A program made the position numbers and the translations under genes. Source: UBA3006 sp031401235 (GTDB lineage Bacteria > Actinomycetota > Acidimicrobiia > Acidimicrobiales > Ilumatobacteraceae). Taken from it: a stretch of 64,000 nucleotides of DNA. Positions 45,567 to 54,378 of the stretch are shown in pieces (positions within the stretch are counted from its first letter, which is position 1; each line of letters starts with the position of its first letter). The notes under the pieces were generated by a model. The model did no database searches and had not been told where the DNA came from. It saw only the letters and a list, made by a program, of their open reading frames with translations. The stretch covers positions 1-64,000 of the forward strand of contig JANNRJ010000039.1 of the NCBI GenBank assembly GCA_031401235.1, written 5' to 3'.

Positions 45567-46664
45567 TCACCTTTTCTGGAATACGTAAACACTGTCGCCT
45601 GAGGCGAGCGACTTCTTGGAATTAAATCGTAACCCCGAATTTTCGGCTAGTCCCTGAAGAGCCTGTTGATCACGTTCCTTGCCACCATTTGTCAATGCGG
45701 CCATCAAAACATCGGCACTAGTGGCGATATCACGACGCGGTCGTCGCGGATGATCATTATCAATGACAAGAACCTGACTTTTCTCAACGGCGGCAGAAGC
45801 AATAGTGGCAAATATTTTGCATGCATCATCGTCGTTCCAGTCGTGAATTACGTTGACCAACACGTACACATCACATCCGGCCGGAACTGAGGCAAACATG
45901 TCGCCAGCAATCGGGGTGAGTCGCGGATGAGTACGAGCCCGGGAAATGACTTCGGGAAGGTCAAACACAATGCCTTTCAAAGTCGGTTGGAGTTCGAGTA
46001 GCCCAAACAGAAACTCGCCAGTTCCACCACCGATATCACATACTGTTTGATCTTGACCCCACTCCAATGCCGAATTGATTGTCAATGCATGCATTCGCGC
46101 CCCTGCACTCATCGCCCCATCAAACACGGCCCACCGCGCCGGGTTGTCCCGCATCCACTCAAAGAAAGATTTCACATTTGCCTTGGCAAATACATCACCT
46201 GACTCGAGATCCAGATGGGCGATGGAATTGACCACCTCGTCACCTCCGGCGAACTGAACCCACGAAAGCCAACCACCAGGATGATCAGATCGCAAAAACT
46301 TCGTGACTCGCGTCGAGCAAACTCGGCCGCGACGATCGAATCGCAGCCAACCTCGCGCCACGGCAAATCGGACTATGCGTTCCAATCGTTCAGGGTCTGC
46401 CTCCACTCGACGGGCCAGATCTTCGATATTCATCGGCGATGTCAATGCATCCGGAATGCCAGCGTTACACATCAGCACCATCACGCGATGATCCAAAATT
46501 CCAAACAGCGATTCCAGAATTTGTACCGGCGGCGGCGCCATCGCCGAGTGAATCCAACCAATCCAGCCTCGAATTGAGTTGACAACTCCGGTCGCTTTCG
46601 CTGGCGGTAACCGCGGAATACCAAGAATCTCCGACGGACTCGGTGCACCCGATTTCACACTCAC
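45567..46664 (-). CDS. SAM-dependent O-methyltransferase, hydroxyneurosporene-methyltransferase-like
   Basis: A 365-aa enzyme of the plant-type/COMT-like O-methyltransferase group. An N-terminal dimerisation winged helix (NIEDLARRVEADPERLERIV) is followed by the SAM-binding DIGGGTGEFLFGLLELQP, IVFDLPEVISRA and the active-site VNVIHDWNDDDACKIF, with the general base His in that segment. Substrate unknown; no carotenoid genes are seen here. Confidence 0.85.
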   Translation of the reverse strand: MSVKSGAPSPSEILGIPRLPPAKATGVVNSIRGWIGWIHSAMAPPPVQILESLFGILDHRVMVLMCNAGIPDALTSPMNIEDLARRVEADPERLERIVRFAVARGWLRFDRRGRVCSTRVTKFLRSDHPGGWLSWVQFAGGDEVVNSIAHLDLESGDVFAKANVKSFFEWMRDNPARWAVFDGAMSAGARMHALTINSALEWGQDQTVCDIGGGTGEFLFGLLELQPTLKGIVFDLPEVISRARTHPRLTPIAGDMFASVPAGCDVYVLVNVIHDWNDDDACKIFATIASAAVEKSQVLVIDNDHPRRPRRDIATSADVLMAALTNGGKERDQQALQGLAENSGLRFNSKKSLASGDSVYVFQKR

Positions 46665-46728
46665 AGCAAGATGTTACTTCCGAAGTCCACGGCGACATAC
46701 ATGAAAACCACGTCGGTAACCTTGAGCC

Positions 46729-47778
46729 ATGCCCAGTCTTTACGATGCAACTCGCGAAGACTTTGCCAAACTTCTTGATGGCGAACCAAACTATCGGCGA
46801 CAACAAGTTTGGGACGGGCTGTATCAACAATTGGCCGAGCCATCGCAATTACTGACAATGCCGGTAGCCCTACGCACCGTAATAGCCGACAACTTTCCAC
46901 CCGCACTAATTCCTGTCACTCAACAAGTGAGCGACAAAGGCGACACTGTGAAGTTTTTGTGGAATCTTGCCAACGGCGGCCACCCTATTGAAACCGTGCT
47001 CATGCATTACAAGGAACGGGCCACGGTGTGTGTAAGCACACAAGCCGGATGCGCAATGGCATGCGGATTTTGCGCCACCGGTCAGGCAGGTTTTACTCGG
47101 CAACTCACTACCGGTGAAATAGTTGAACAAGTTGTCCGCGCCTCACGGCAAAGTTCGATGCGAAAACAACGACTCGCCAATGTCGTATTTATGGGGATGG
47201 GCGAACCGCTCGCCAATGAACTGGCTGTTTGGGGTGCCGTAGAGCGACTTCATCACGACATCGGTCTGTCGGCTCGGCATCTCACGATTTCGACCGTGGG
47301 AATTATCCCCGGAATTCGAGCATTGTCGGACCGCCCATTGCCGGTAAACCTTGCCGTGTCTCTACACGCTGCCCGCGACACTTTGCGCGACGAACTTGTT
47401 CCGATCAATAAGAGATATCCGATTGCCGATCTGATTGTTGCCTGCACCGATTATTTGAACAAGAAGAATCGACGAATCAGTTTTGAATGGGCGATGATCG
47501 ACGGAGTCAATGATCAGCCACGCGACGCTCGCGAGCTAGCCAGACTTTGTTCGCGGCTCGCCCCATCGGCACATGTCAACCTCATCCCGCTCAATCCAAC
47601 ACCAGGCTGGTCGACAAAGGGGACCTCAGCGGAAGGAGTGCGCGAATTTGCTCGTCAATTGGAAGAGCTTCGTGTCAATGTCACTATTCGACGAAATCGC
47701 GGAACCGATATTGATGCAGCATGCGGACAACTTGCAGCCGGACAACCAGTTACTATCGCCGCTCGTAAAAGTATCTAG
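46729..47778 (+). CDS. rlmN: 23S rRNA (adenine2503-C2)-methyltransferase
   Basis: Radical-SAM enzyme methylating A2503 of 23S rRNA and A37 of some tRNAs. At 349 aa it has TVCVSTQAGCAMACGFCATG (the CxxxCxxC cluster), GEIVEQVVRASR, NVVFMGMGEPLAN, SARHLTISTVGIIPGI, LAVSLHAARDTLRDELVPIN, and the late catalytic Cys in DIDAACGQLA. It overlaps the convergent SRPBCC gene by four bases. Confidence 0.96.
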   Translation: MPSLYDATREDFAKLLDGEPNYRRQQVWDGLYQQLAEPSQLLTMPVALRTVIADNFPPALIPVTQQVSDKGDTVKFLWNLANGGHPIETVLMHYKERATVCVSTQAGCAMACGFCATGQAGFTRQLTTGEIVEQVVRASRQSSMRKQRLANVVFMGMGEPLANELAVWGAVERLHHDIGLSARHLTISTVGIIPGIRALSDRPLPVNLAVSLHAARDTLRDELVPINKRYPIADLIVACTDYLNKKNRRISFEWAMIDGVNDQPRDARELARLCSRLAPSAHVNLIPLNPTPGWSTKGTSAEGVREFARQLEELRVNVTIRRNRGTDIDAACGQLAAGQPVTIAARKSI

Positions 47779-48221
47779 TTCGCTTCCGGCACAAACATCG
47801 CTAACAATCGGTCACTGCCCTGGCGTATTTGATCGGCGAGGAGTCGTTCCAACACCCCGCCGGTGAACAATAATCCACCGTAGTGAAGATGCATGTGCAA
47901 CGTGCATCCAGTTGAGGAAGGTTCGACTGTGGCTCGCAAAATCCATGCCGAATGTTGCTTGCCATCACATTCTTGGCGTTCAAAGACCACTTCTCGGGGC
48001 GAGTCACATTCAGTTCGAACCATGCGCAGTCGTTTTGAACGTGCGAATGGGCCAACCCGAGCCCGCAATTCGACCTGCCAGGCCGACGTATTGTCTCCGT
48101 CCAAGAGAACTTCGGCGCGGTGCACGATATCAAGCCACTTCGTATAGGTGGAAAGATCGGAAACTTTGGAAAATAGTTGGTCCGTGCTTACGTTTGCATC
48201 AACCGATGCATGCACATCCAC
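47775..48221 (-). CDS. SRPBCC/START-like polyketide-cyclase family protein
   Basis: A 148-aa protein with the pattern of the ligand-binding SRPBCC fold: DANVSTDQLFSKVSDLSTYTKW at the N-terminus, alternating strands and a long C-terminal helix (GGVLERLLADQIRQGSDRLL). Ligand unknown. It follows the DUF3499 gene by nine bases on the same strand. Confidence 0.75.
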   Translation of the reverse strand: MDVHASVDANVSTDQLFSKVSDLSTYTKWLDIVHRAEVLLDGDNTSAWQVELRARVGPFARSKRLRMVRTECDSPREVVFERQECDGKQHSAWILRATVEPSSTGCTLHMHLHYGGLLFTGGVLERLLADQIRQGSDRLLAMFVPEAN

Positions 48222-48229
48222 TGCGGTAC

Positions 48230-48739
48230 TTAATTGTTGGCCGTTGCCGGCGGCTCGGGCTCATTTTGCTTGGCGATCGGACGAGTGGCATCCCGTGTGG
48301 CGTCACTCAACCCAAATGCACGACTAAGCATTCGACCGCGTGCTTGAAGTACACCATCGAGATCGTCATCAGGATCGAAATGGGCCGTCCACGGAATCGC
48401 TTTGGTCTCTTCTAGTTCTAATTCGGGTGCCCCATCGAAAAGTTTAAGTCCCCTCGCACCATGGTTTTTTTGTCTGGGACTGCGTGGTGGAGCAAATTTC
48501 ACGACGTTCGATCTACTTTTAGGTGAACTGAAAAGTCGTGGAGCGGTCTCCCGGCGGTCATCAATCGACCAGCCTCTTGGCACGGCAAGTGCATCGGCAT
48601 GGCGTCGGCACAATGCATTTGCTCGCGAACCTTCAGGTAGTGCATCGTGTTCCAACCACACCAGCAATCGGCCCGGATCAAAGCCATACAAAACCTCGGC
48701 GATGGCCGAACACCCCGGTCGTTCGCACTGCTTGGTCAC
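48230..48739 (-). CDS. DUF3499 family protein
   Basis: A 169-aa actinobacterial protein with an N-terminal zinc-like motif: QCERPGCSAIAEVLYGF, then ANALCRRHADALAVPRGW, giving four Cys/His ligands. The rest is low complexity and acidic. Function not known. Its family is, to my knowledge, restricted to actinobacteria, so it supports the taxonomic call. Confidence 0.85.
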   Translation of the reverse strand: MTKQCERPGCSAIAEVLYGFDPGRLLVWLEHDALPEGSRANALCRRHADALAVPRGWSIDDRRETAPRLFSSPKSRSNVVKFAPPRSPRQKNHGARGLKLFDGAPELELEETKAIPWTAHFDPDDDLDGVLQARGRMLSRAFGLSDATRDATRPIAKQNEPEPPATANN

Positions 48740-48784
48740 GGCTGAACTCTAGTCATTGATGGCATGCCGGCGTGACAATCCCAG

Positions 48785-48857
48785 TGGGCGATATGGGCCT
48801 CGATCCCATGACTTCCACGATGTGAACGTGGCGCTCTTCCGACTGAGCTAACCGCCC
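48785..48857 (-). tRNA. tRNA-Val (CAC)
   Basis: The reverse strand folds as a full tRNA of 73 nt: acceptor GGGCGGT with ATCGCCC and discriminator A; D-arm with TTAGCTCAGTCGGAAGAGC; anticodon stem CCACG/CGTGG around loop TTCACAT, so the anticodon is CAC (Val, GUG codons); T-arm ATGGG-ATCGAGG-CCCAT. The CCA end is not encoded. Position 54 is A rather than T, a small oddity. Confidence 0.93.
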
Positions 48858-48890
48858 GTGATTGAAAAGACTAGCGGTGTGTGCGCAGCA

Positions 48891-49253
48891 TCAGACCTCG
48901 TCTGGCTCTGATTGAAACGGGCGAACCTCAACAGGACTCATGCAGGCCGCCGATCCCTTTACAGCCCAAGCAAGGGCTGCATCCAGATCGCGCGCTGTAA
49001 TAATCCAAAACCCGCCGATGTGTTCCTTGGTTTCCAAGTATGGACCGTCGGTCGTGGTGGTCGCACCATTTTTAGTCGAGACAACCGTCGCCGTGTTGGC
49101 CGGGTGCAGGCCACCGCCGAATACCCAAGACCCAGATCGAAACACTTCAATGTTGAAGGCATCAACTTGGGCATACATCTTCTGCTTGTCTTCAGGCGAC
49201 ACTGCATCATAGATTTCTTCGTTGCCGTGAACGGATAGTAAGTATTGAGCCAT
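48891..49253 (-). CDS. YciI/DGPF-domain protein
   Basis: A 120-aa protein of the YCII-related family, with AQYLLSVHGNEE at the start and the central DGPYLETKEHIGGFWII motif. Such genes often travel with ECF sigma factors, which are not seen here. The ATG at 49253 is chosen because AAGGAG lies upstream. Function unknown. Confidence 0.85.
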   Translation of the reverse strand: MAQYLLSVHGNEEIYDAVSPEDKQKMYAQVDAFNIEVFRSGSWVFGGGLHPANTATVVSTKNGATTTTDGPYLETKEHIGGFWIITARDLDAALAWAVKGSAACMSPVEVRPFQSEPDEV

Positions 49254-49333
49254 CGATTTTCTCCTTGTCATATTGGTTCGGCTCGGTGCCGATCCTTGCT
49301 ATTACAACGATTGGGATTTCGCTAAATCGACAA

Positions 49334-50254
49334 TTAGTAACCCCTTTCTTTGCTGAGTAAACCGATTAGTGGTTCGCCGGCGAGGTACCGCTGCACATTG
49401 GCCGTGATTCGCTCCGAAAGCAACGGTGGCACCATCTCCGCGGTATTTCCAATATGTGGAGTGATCACACAGTTTGAAAATTTCCACAGTGGATGGTCAT
49501 CGGGAAGTGGTTCAGGGTCGGTAACATCAAGAGCAGCTCCGCCAATTGAGTCGTTGCGAAGCGCCCACACCAAGTCATCAGTAACTACATGGCGACCGCG
49601 ACCGACATTGATCAGCCAGGAATTGGATTTCATCATCTCGAGTTCGGTCTGACCCATGATTCCTACATTTGCTGGCGTGAGAGCAAGTGCAATCACAACG
49701 GCGTCGGCCCCTGGAAGTGTGTCGATTAGTCGATCGGGCGTAACTACCAATTCGGCTCCAGGCATGGTTTGGACATGATTACGCACGACGGTGACATGAC
49801 AATTGAATGGCTTCAACAGTCGAAGCAATGCTGTAGCGATCCCGCCGCCGCCAATAATGGTGATGTGTCCGTTGTGTAAAGATCGGCCGTGTTCGCCAGA
49901 CCAGTAATTCGTGCGCGAGTATCCAACAATGTGTCGCATTCCACCGATAAGGAATCCCACCACCAACTCGGCCACTGGCTCCGAATACACACCTTTGCCA
50001 CTGGTCCAGATCCGATCGGCATTGACCAAATGCATAAAGTTCTCGCTACCGGCAAACGGTAATTGAACCCATGATATTGAAGGCGACTCGCTGAGAGTGC
50101 GTTGTAGACCTGTCGGATCATACGCATCGCTCCAGATGAGTGCCGTGGCCTCGCCAGGCTCAGCAATAATTGCGCCTCCGGCGCGAACGGCTTCACGAAT
50201 CCATTGCGGGCATTCAATTGGACCCACCGCAATGCGTGCCCGCGAAGTAACCAT
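49334..50254 (-). CDS. D-isomer-specific 2-hydroxyacid dehydrogenase
   Basis: NAD-dependent oxidoreductase of 306 aa. Rossmann motif ITIIGGGGIATALLRLL (about 130-146), the catalytic Arg in LINVGRGRHVVTDDL, the Glu region DVTDPEPLPDDHPLW and the catalytic His in ITPHIGNTAEM. Substrate not clear. It lies six bases downstream of the permease pair of the polyamine operon, so it may act in that catabolic route. Confidence 0.88.
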   Translation of the reverse strand: MVTSRARIAVGPIECPQWIREAVRAGGAIIAEPGEATALIWSDAYDPTGLQRTLSESPSISWVQLPFAGSENFMHLVNADRIWTSGKGVYSEPVAELVVGFLIGGMRHIVGYSRTNYWSGEHGRSLHNGHITIIGGGGIATALLRLLKPFNCHVTVVRNHVQTMPGAELVVTPDRLIDTLPGADAVVIALALTPANVGIMGQTELEMMKSNSWLINVGRGRHVVTDDLVWALRNDSIGGAALDVTDPEPLPDDHPLWKFSNCVITPHIGNTAEMVPPLLSERITANVQRYLAGEPLIGLLSKERGY

Positions 50255-50260
50255 TTATGA

Positions 50261-51091
50261 TTAATTAGTTCCGGTAAAAGTGGCGGCAATCTTGCTCGCC
50301 GAGTCTCCGCTGCGGCGCAACACAATTGCAACCAAAATTAACGACACCAAAGTGGCACCAAGCAAGACGGTTGCCATTGCTCCAACTTCCGGCTTGACAA
50401 CGGAACGGGCAAGGCCAAATACATATACGGGATAAGTGCTGGTACCAGGCGACGAAACAAATTGAGCGATAACAACATTGTCGAGACTAAATGTAAAAGC
50501 AAGCAATCCCCCGGCCAAGATTGCCGGCGCCACCAACGGCAACGTGATTTGCATAAAGGCCTTACGCGGAGTTGCAAATAAGTCAGCCGCCGCTTGCTCG
50601 AGAGACTCGTCCAGTCCTGACATTCGCGCCCGCACAATTAGTGTCACGACCGCACTGGAAAAGATCGACTGGCCCAGCCAGAGCGGTAGCAACCCTGTTC
50701 GAAATGGGCCGCCGAGTTTCACGAACCAAAGTTGCAACCCAATCGCATCGACGATTTCGGGAGTTGTGAGGATGAGCAAGACGACCGCCATGAAAATGGC
50801 AACCCACTTGCCGGGTCGACGAGCAAGTGCGATTCCGGCAAAAGTTCCGAGCACCACGGCAATCAGAGTTGAGCCTGCGGCGGCCTTGAATGAAACGAGA
50901 ACCGAACTCGTAAGTTGCGAGTTGTCCCACATTGATGAATACCACTTCGTCGTGAATCCTCCCCAGACGAAGAAGGCCCGAGCATTAGTAAATGAATGTG
51001 CAACAACGAACCCGATCGGCACAAAAAGAAACAGCAGGGTCGCAATAGTTATGAGAGCGAGAATTGTGTTGACTCCATTGCGTGAGCGCAT
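50261..51091 (-). CDS. Polyamine ABC transporter permease (PotC-like)
   Basis: Membrane subunit of a spermidine/putrescine-type importer, about 276 aa, six helices. The EAA loop is LEQAAADLFATPRKAFMQIT, followed by LPLVAPAILAGGLLAFTFSL, the typical PotC C-terminal half. It lies 19 bases or so downstream of the PotB-like gene. Confidence 0.88.
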   Translation of the reverse strand: MRSRNGVNTILALITIATLLFLFVPIGFVVAHSFTNARAFFVWGGFTTKWYSSMWDNSQLTSSVLVSFKAAAGSTLIAVVLGTFAGIALARRPGKWVAIFMAVVLLILTTPEIVDAIGLQLWFVKLGGPFRTGLLPLWLGQSIFSSAVVTLIVRARMSGLDESLEQAAADLFATPRKAFMQITLPLVAPAILAGGLLAFTFSLDNVVIAQFVSSPGTSTYPVYVFGLARSVVKPEVGAMATVLLGATLVSLILVAIVLRRSGDSASKIAATFTGTN

Positions 51092-51110
51092 CAGCAAATT
51101 TCCCGACTAG

Positions 51111-52037
51111 TCATACAGACACCATTGCGACCGATCGATTACGACGTAATGCTGTAATCGTTAGTTTGCCGACAAGTGCAAACGCCCCGAGTACGGCAAG
51201 AATCGCCGCAATCAATAAAACTGCCACCGCCGCCCCGAGGGCCGGGTTCTGCGCTTGCAGAAACTGCGCAGCAACCAGGGCACCGGCCATATTGCCCTTG
51301 GCCCCACCGAGGATCGCCGCCGTGATGTAATCCCCGGAAAGTGGCACAAAAACGAGCACAAGACCAGCAACGATGCCGGGCATCGCCAACGGAATGGTCA
51401 CTTGGACGAACGTTCGCCAGCGATTTGCGCCGAGATCTTTACTTGCTTCGCGCAATGCCGGGTCAAGACGGTCCAAGGCAACGAAAAGAGGAAAGATCAT
51501 CAGTGGCAAATAGTTGTAGACGACTCCAATTTGGAGTGCGAAGCGAGTGTCCAACAGCATTATCCCGCTATCACGAAGTCCCCAATCGATAAGAAGATTC
51601 GAAATAAATCCGTGTGGAGCGAGAACGATTCTCCATGCCATCGTGCGAATTAGAAAATTAGTGAAAAACGGAATGATCAAAATTGCGAGCAGTATCCCGC
51701 GACGCGATTCGGAAACTTTTGTGGCAAGATAATAAGCGACAGGAAGTGCGATCAGCAAACAAAGTACCGTGCCGATGACGGAAGTCCGCATTGTCTGTAT
51801 GAGCACCGTGAGCAATGTTTCGTCAAGTGCCTCGCGATATCGACCGAGTGATGGATGGGAAAAGTCAACTCGACCGGCAGACCCCGGAACCTTGGTTCCA
51901 AAACTGGCAACCACAACAAATGCAACCGGCACAAGAAAAAGCACGATGTACCACAACCACGACGGAAACGCATGCAGCATACGTGGCGCCCTAAGTCGGA
52001 CGCGATGATTTGGCTGAGTCTGGACGACCGAGTTCAC
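51111..52037 (-). CDS. Polyamine ABC transporter permease (PotB-like)
   Basis: Second membrane subunit of the importer, 308 aa, about six helices. The EAA loop reads REASKDLGANRWRTFVQVTI, followed by PLAMPGIVAGLVLVFVP. Arranged binding protein, PotB, PotC on the minus strand, six bases after the substrate-binding gene. Confidence 0.88.
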   Translation of the reverse strand: MNSVVQTQPNHRVRLRAPRMLHAFPSWLWYIVLFLVPVAFVVVASFGTKVPGSAGRVDFSHPSLGRYREALDETLLTVLIQTMRTSVIGTVLCLLIALPVAYYLATKVSESRRGILLAILIIPFFTNFLIRTMAWRIVLAPHGFISNLLIDWGLRDSGIMLLDTRFALQIGVVYNYLPLMIFPLFVALDRLDPALREASKDLGANRWRTFVQVTIPLAMPGIVAGLVLVFVPLSGDYITAAILGGAKGNMAGALVAAQFLQAQNPALGAAVAVLLIAAILAVLGAFALVGKLTITALRRNRSVAMVSV

Positions 52038-52043
52038 CGAAAG

Positions 52044-53204
52044 TTAGGCGCCTGCCTTGGCCTTGGTCTTGTTGTAGATGTCAACGAGTCGGTCCTGTGC
52101 GCTATTAAGTGTTTGCGGTCGCATCCGATCCACTTCTTCATTTGTAAAGAAAACCATTTCTTTATATGACATATCTGCCGCTTTCTCTTCGATTCCCTTC
52201 AAGCCGGTGTTGAAACCATGAAATTCAATTTCAGTGAGTGAATTGTCCGCGTCGAGAATGAAATTTATGAAATCGTACGCTGCGTCGAGGTTCGAAGCCC
52301 CTTTGGCGATACACCAATTGTCCATCCATAATTCGGTTTCTGGTGCACCGACCGCCCATTTATATCGTGCCGGATCGTCGCCAGCATCCTCAACTGAAAT
52401 AAGTCCTTGGCGAGCATCACCATTCCAAACTTGAGAGAGCGCGTAATTGCCTTGCGTCAAGTTAATGCCGGGGTAACTATCGAATGCCTTCACATGTTGG
52501 GCAAACTCATCGACCAGAAACGTTTCGCAGGCATCTAGATCTTCAGTTTTTTCGGTCGTCCAATCGATTCCATTTGCCCAAAAATAAATGCCTGTCAAAT
52601 TAGGTGGAGTATCGATCACCGATGTCTGGCCGCTGGCCTCGGTTTGGGCAACTTTGATAAAATCGGCCCAGGTCTGAATGTCTGTCTTGACCACAGTTGT
52701 GTCATAGATCCATCCGGTGGTTCCCCAATTTTTACACACAGAATACTTGTTACCCGGATCGAATACTTGGTCGATATACGGTGCATCGAGATTTTTGAAG
52801 TTCGGAATGCGTCCAAGATCGATTTCATCCAATAGACCTTCGCGTACCATCTGAGGAATATATGGGCCAGTTGGGACGACGATGTCGAAGCCGCTCACTC
52901 CTCCGGCCGAAACAAGTTTTTGGATTGCCTCTTCGTTCGAATTGAAGATAGTGATGTTCAATTCACCCCATGATGCGAGTAGGTCGGGGTCGTCGTACTC
53001 GGCCCATGTGAATAGGTTGAGTTTCTTGGCAAAGTCGCCGGACGAATCGGAGCTCGAATCCCCGCCGCTACAGGCCGCCAGGAATGCCGCAAGGGCCGCA
53101 GTGCCACCGGCCGCAGCAAGAAAATCTCGGCGGCTCAACTGCCCAACAATTCGTTCGGCGGTGGTACGCGACATCAGAATGCGAGTTTGTTGACTCATTG
53201 GCAC
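52044..53204 (-). CDS. Polyamine ABC transporter substrate-binding protein (PotD-like), Tat lipoprotein
   Basis: Extracytoplasmic binding protein of 386 aa. The N-terminus has a twin-arginine signal (SRRDFLAAAGGTAAL) joined to a lipobox (FLAACSGG), so it is exported folded and lipid-anchored. The mature part is PotD-like, with LNLFTWAEYDDPDLLASW, FDIVVPTGPYIPQMVREGLL and DNWCIAKGASNLDAAYDFIN. Ligand most likely putrescine or spermidine, given the adjacent aminobutyraldehyde dehydrogenase-like gene. Confidence 0.9.
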   Translation of the reverse strand: MPMSQQTRILMSRTTAERIVGQLSRRDFLAAAGGTAALAAFLAACSGGDSSSDSSGDFAKKLNLFTWAEYDDPDLLASWGELNITIFNSNEEAIQKLVSAGGVSGFDIVVPTGPYIPQMVREGLLDEIDLGRIPNFKNLDAPYIDQVFDPGNKYSVCKNWGTTGWIYDTTVVKTDIQTWADFIKVAQTEASGQTSVIDTPPNLTGIYFWANGIDWTTEKTEDLDACETFLVDEFAQHVKAFDSYPGINLTQGNYALSQVWNGDARQGLISVEDAGDDPARYKWAVGAPETELWMDNWCIAKGASNLDAAYDFINFILDADNSLTEIEFHGFNTGLKGIEEKAADMSYKEMVFFTNEEVDRMRPQTLNSAQDRLVDIYNKTKAKAGA

Positions 53205-53253
53205 TAGCTACCCCCAGTTATTGCAATCGAATCCTCGATCGCGAGTGATTTCA

Positions 53254-54375
53254 TTATTTCACACTTGGTTCGGCAAACACAAGTGCGGACTGCGATGTGC
53301 CGAACAAATACATATCTTCGCGTAGCCAACTGCACCACACCGAGTCACCTTGGTTCACCTTTGGCGCATCGTTTCTTGAGACAAACACGATGAGATCGGT
53401 GTTCTTAGTCTTGACGACATATTGAAGCACATCGCCTAAATGAGAAATACTGATCAAGCGACCTTCCAACATGTCGCCAGAGTCAATCGGACGCTGCGTG
53501 GTTACTTCAATCATTTCTGGGCGAACGGACACGATCGCCTCGCCGCCGTCAGCTGGGTGTTCTATTCGGCGCATTGGGGTGAAGACACCGCTGAGTGTCT
53601 CAACTTGGTCGCCCCGAACGGTGCCGCGCCAGAAATTATTGCGACCAATAAAACCCGCCACAAATGCCGACGTCGGTTGTTCGTAAATAGTGTCGGGATC
53701 GGCTAATTGTTCGATGTGTCCATCAAGCATTACTGCGATGCGATTGGACATTGACATCGCTTCTTCCTGATCATGAGTGACGAAGATAAATGTGATGCCA
53801 AGTTGGGACTGCAAAAGTTTCAACTCAATCTGCATTTCTTCGCGCAACTTGCGATCCAACGCCCCCAATGGTTCGTCCAGTAGCAATACGCTCGGCCGAT
53901 TTACTAATGCACGTGCAACTGCAACCCTTTGCTGTTGACCGCCCGACAACTGAGATGGCTTTCGCGATGCCATTTTGGACATCTTCACCATGCCCAGCGC
54001 TTCATCAACTTTTGAGGCGATTTCAGATTTGGGAACTTTCCGTTGACGCAATCCGTAAGCGACATTATCTGCCACATTCATGTGTGGGAATAGCGCATAA
54101 TGTTGAAACACGGTGTTTACGTCACGCTTGTACGGCGGTACTCCCTGTACGAAAGTCTCTCCGATACGAATAAATCCATCGTCGGGTTGTTCGAATCCGG
54201 CGAGCAAACGTAGCGTCGTGGTTTTACCACATCCGCTTGGCCCAAGTAGTGAGAGAAATTCGCCGGGCTTCACTTGCAGGTCAATTGCATCAACCGCAAT
54301 TACATCGCCGTAACGCTTTGTAACGTTGACTAGTTCAACTGATCCGCGTTCGTGGGTGGCCCCTGAAGTCGACAC
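53254..54375 (-). CDS. potA: Polyamine ABC transporter ATP-binding protein (PotA-like)
   Basis: ATPase of the polyamine importer, 373 aa. Walker A GPSGCGKTTTLRLLAGF, signature LSGGQQQRVAVARAL, Walker B VLLLDEPLGALDRKLREEM and switch VTHDQEEAMSMSNRI. A C-terminal TOBE domain (VSVRPEMIEV ... GRLISISHLGDV) completes it. It starts four bases after the aldehyde dehydrogenase stop and is in the same operon. Confidence 0.92.
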   Translation of the reverse strand: MSTSGATHERGSVELVNVTKRYGDVIAVDAIDLQVKPGEFLSLLGPSGCGKTTTLRLLAGFEQPDDGFIRIGETFVQGVPPYKRDVNTVFQHYALFPHMNVADNVAYGLRQRKVPKSEIASKVDEALGMVKMSKMASRKPSQLSGGQQQRVAVARALVNRPSVLLLDEPLGALDRKLREEMQIELKLLQSQLGITFIFVTHDQEEAMSMSNRIAVMLDGHIEQLADPDTIYEQPTSAFVAGFIGRNNFWRGTVRGDQVETLSGVFTPMRRIEHPADGGEAIVSVRPEMIEVTTQRPIDSGDMLEGRLISISHLGDVLQYVVKTKNTDLIVFVSRNDAPKVNQGDSVWCSWLREDMYLFGTSQSALVFAEPSVK

Positions 54376-54378
54376 TAA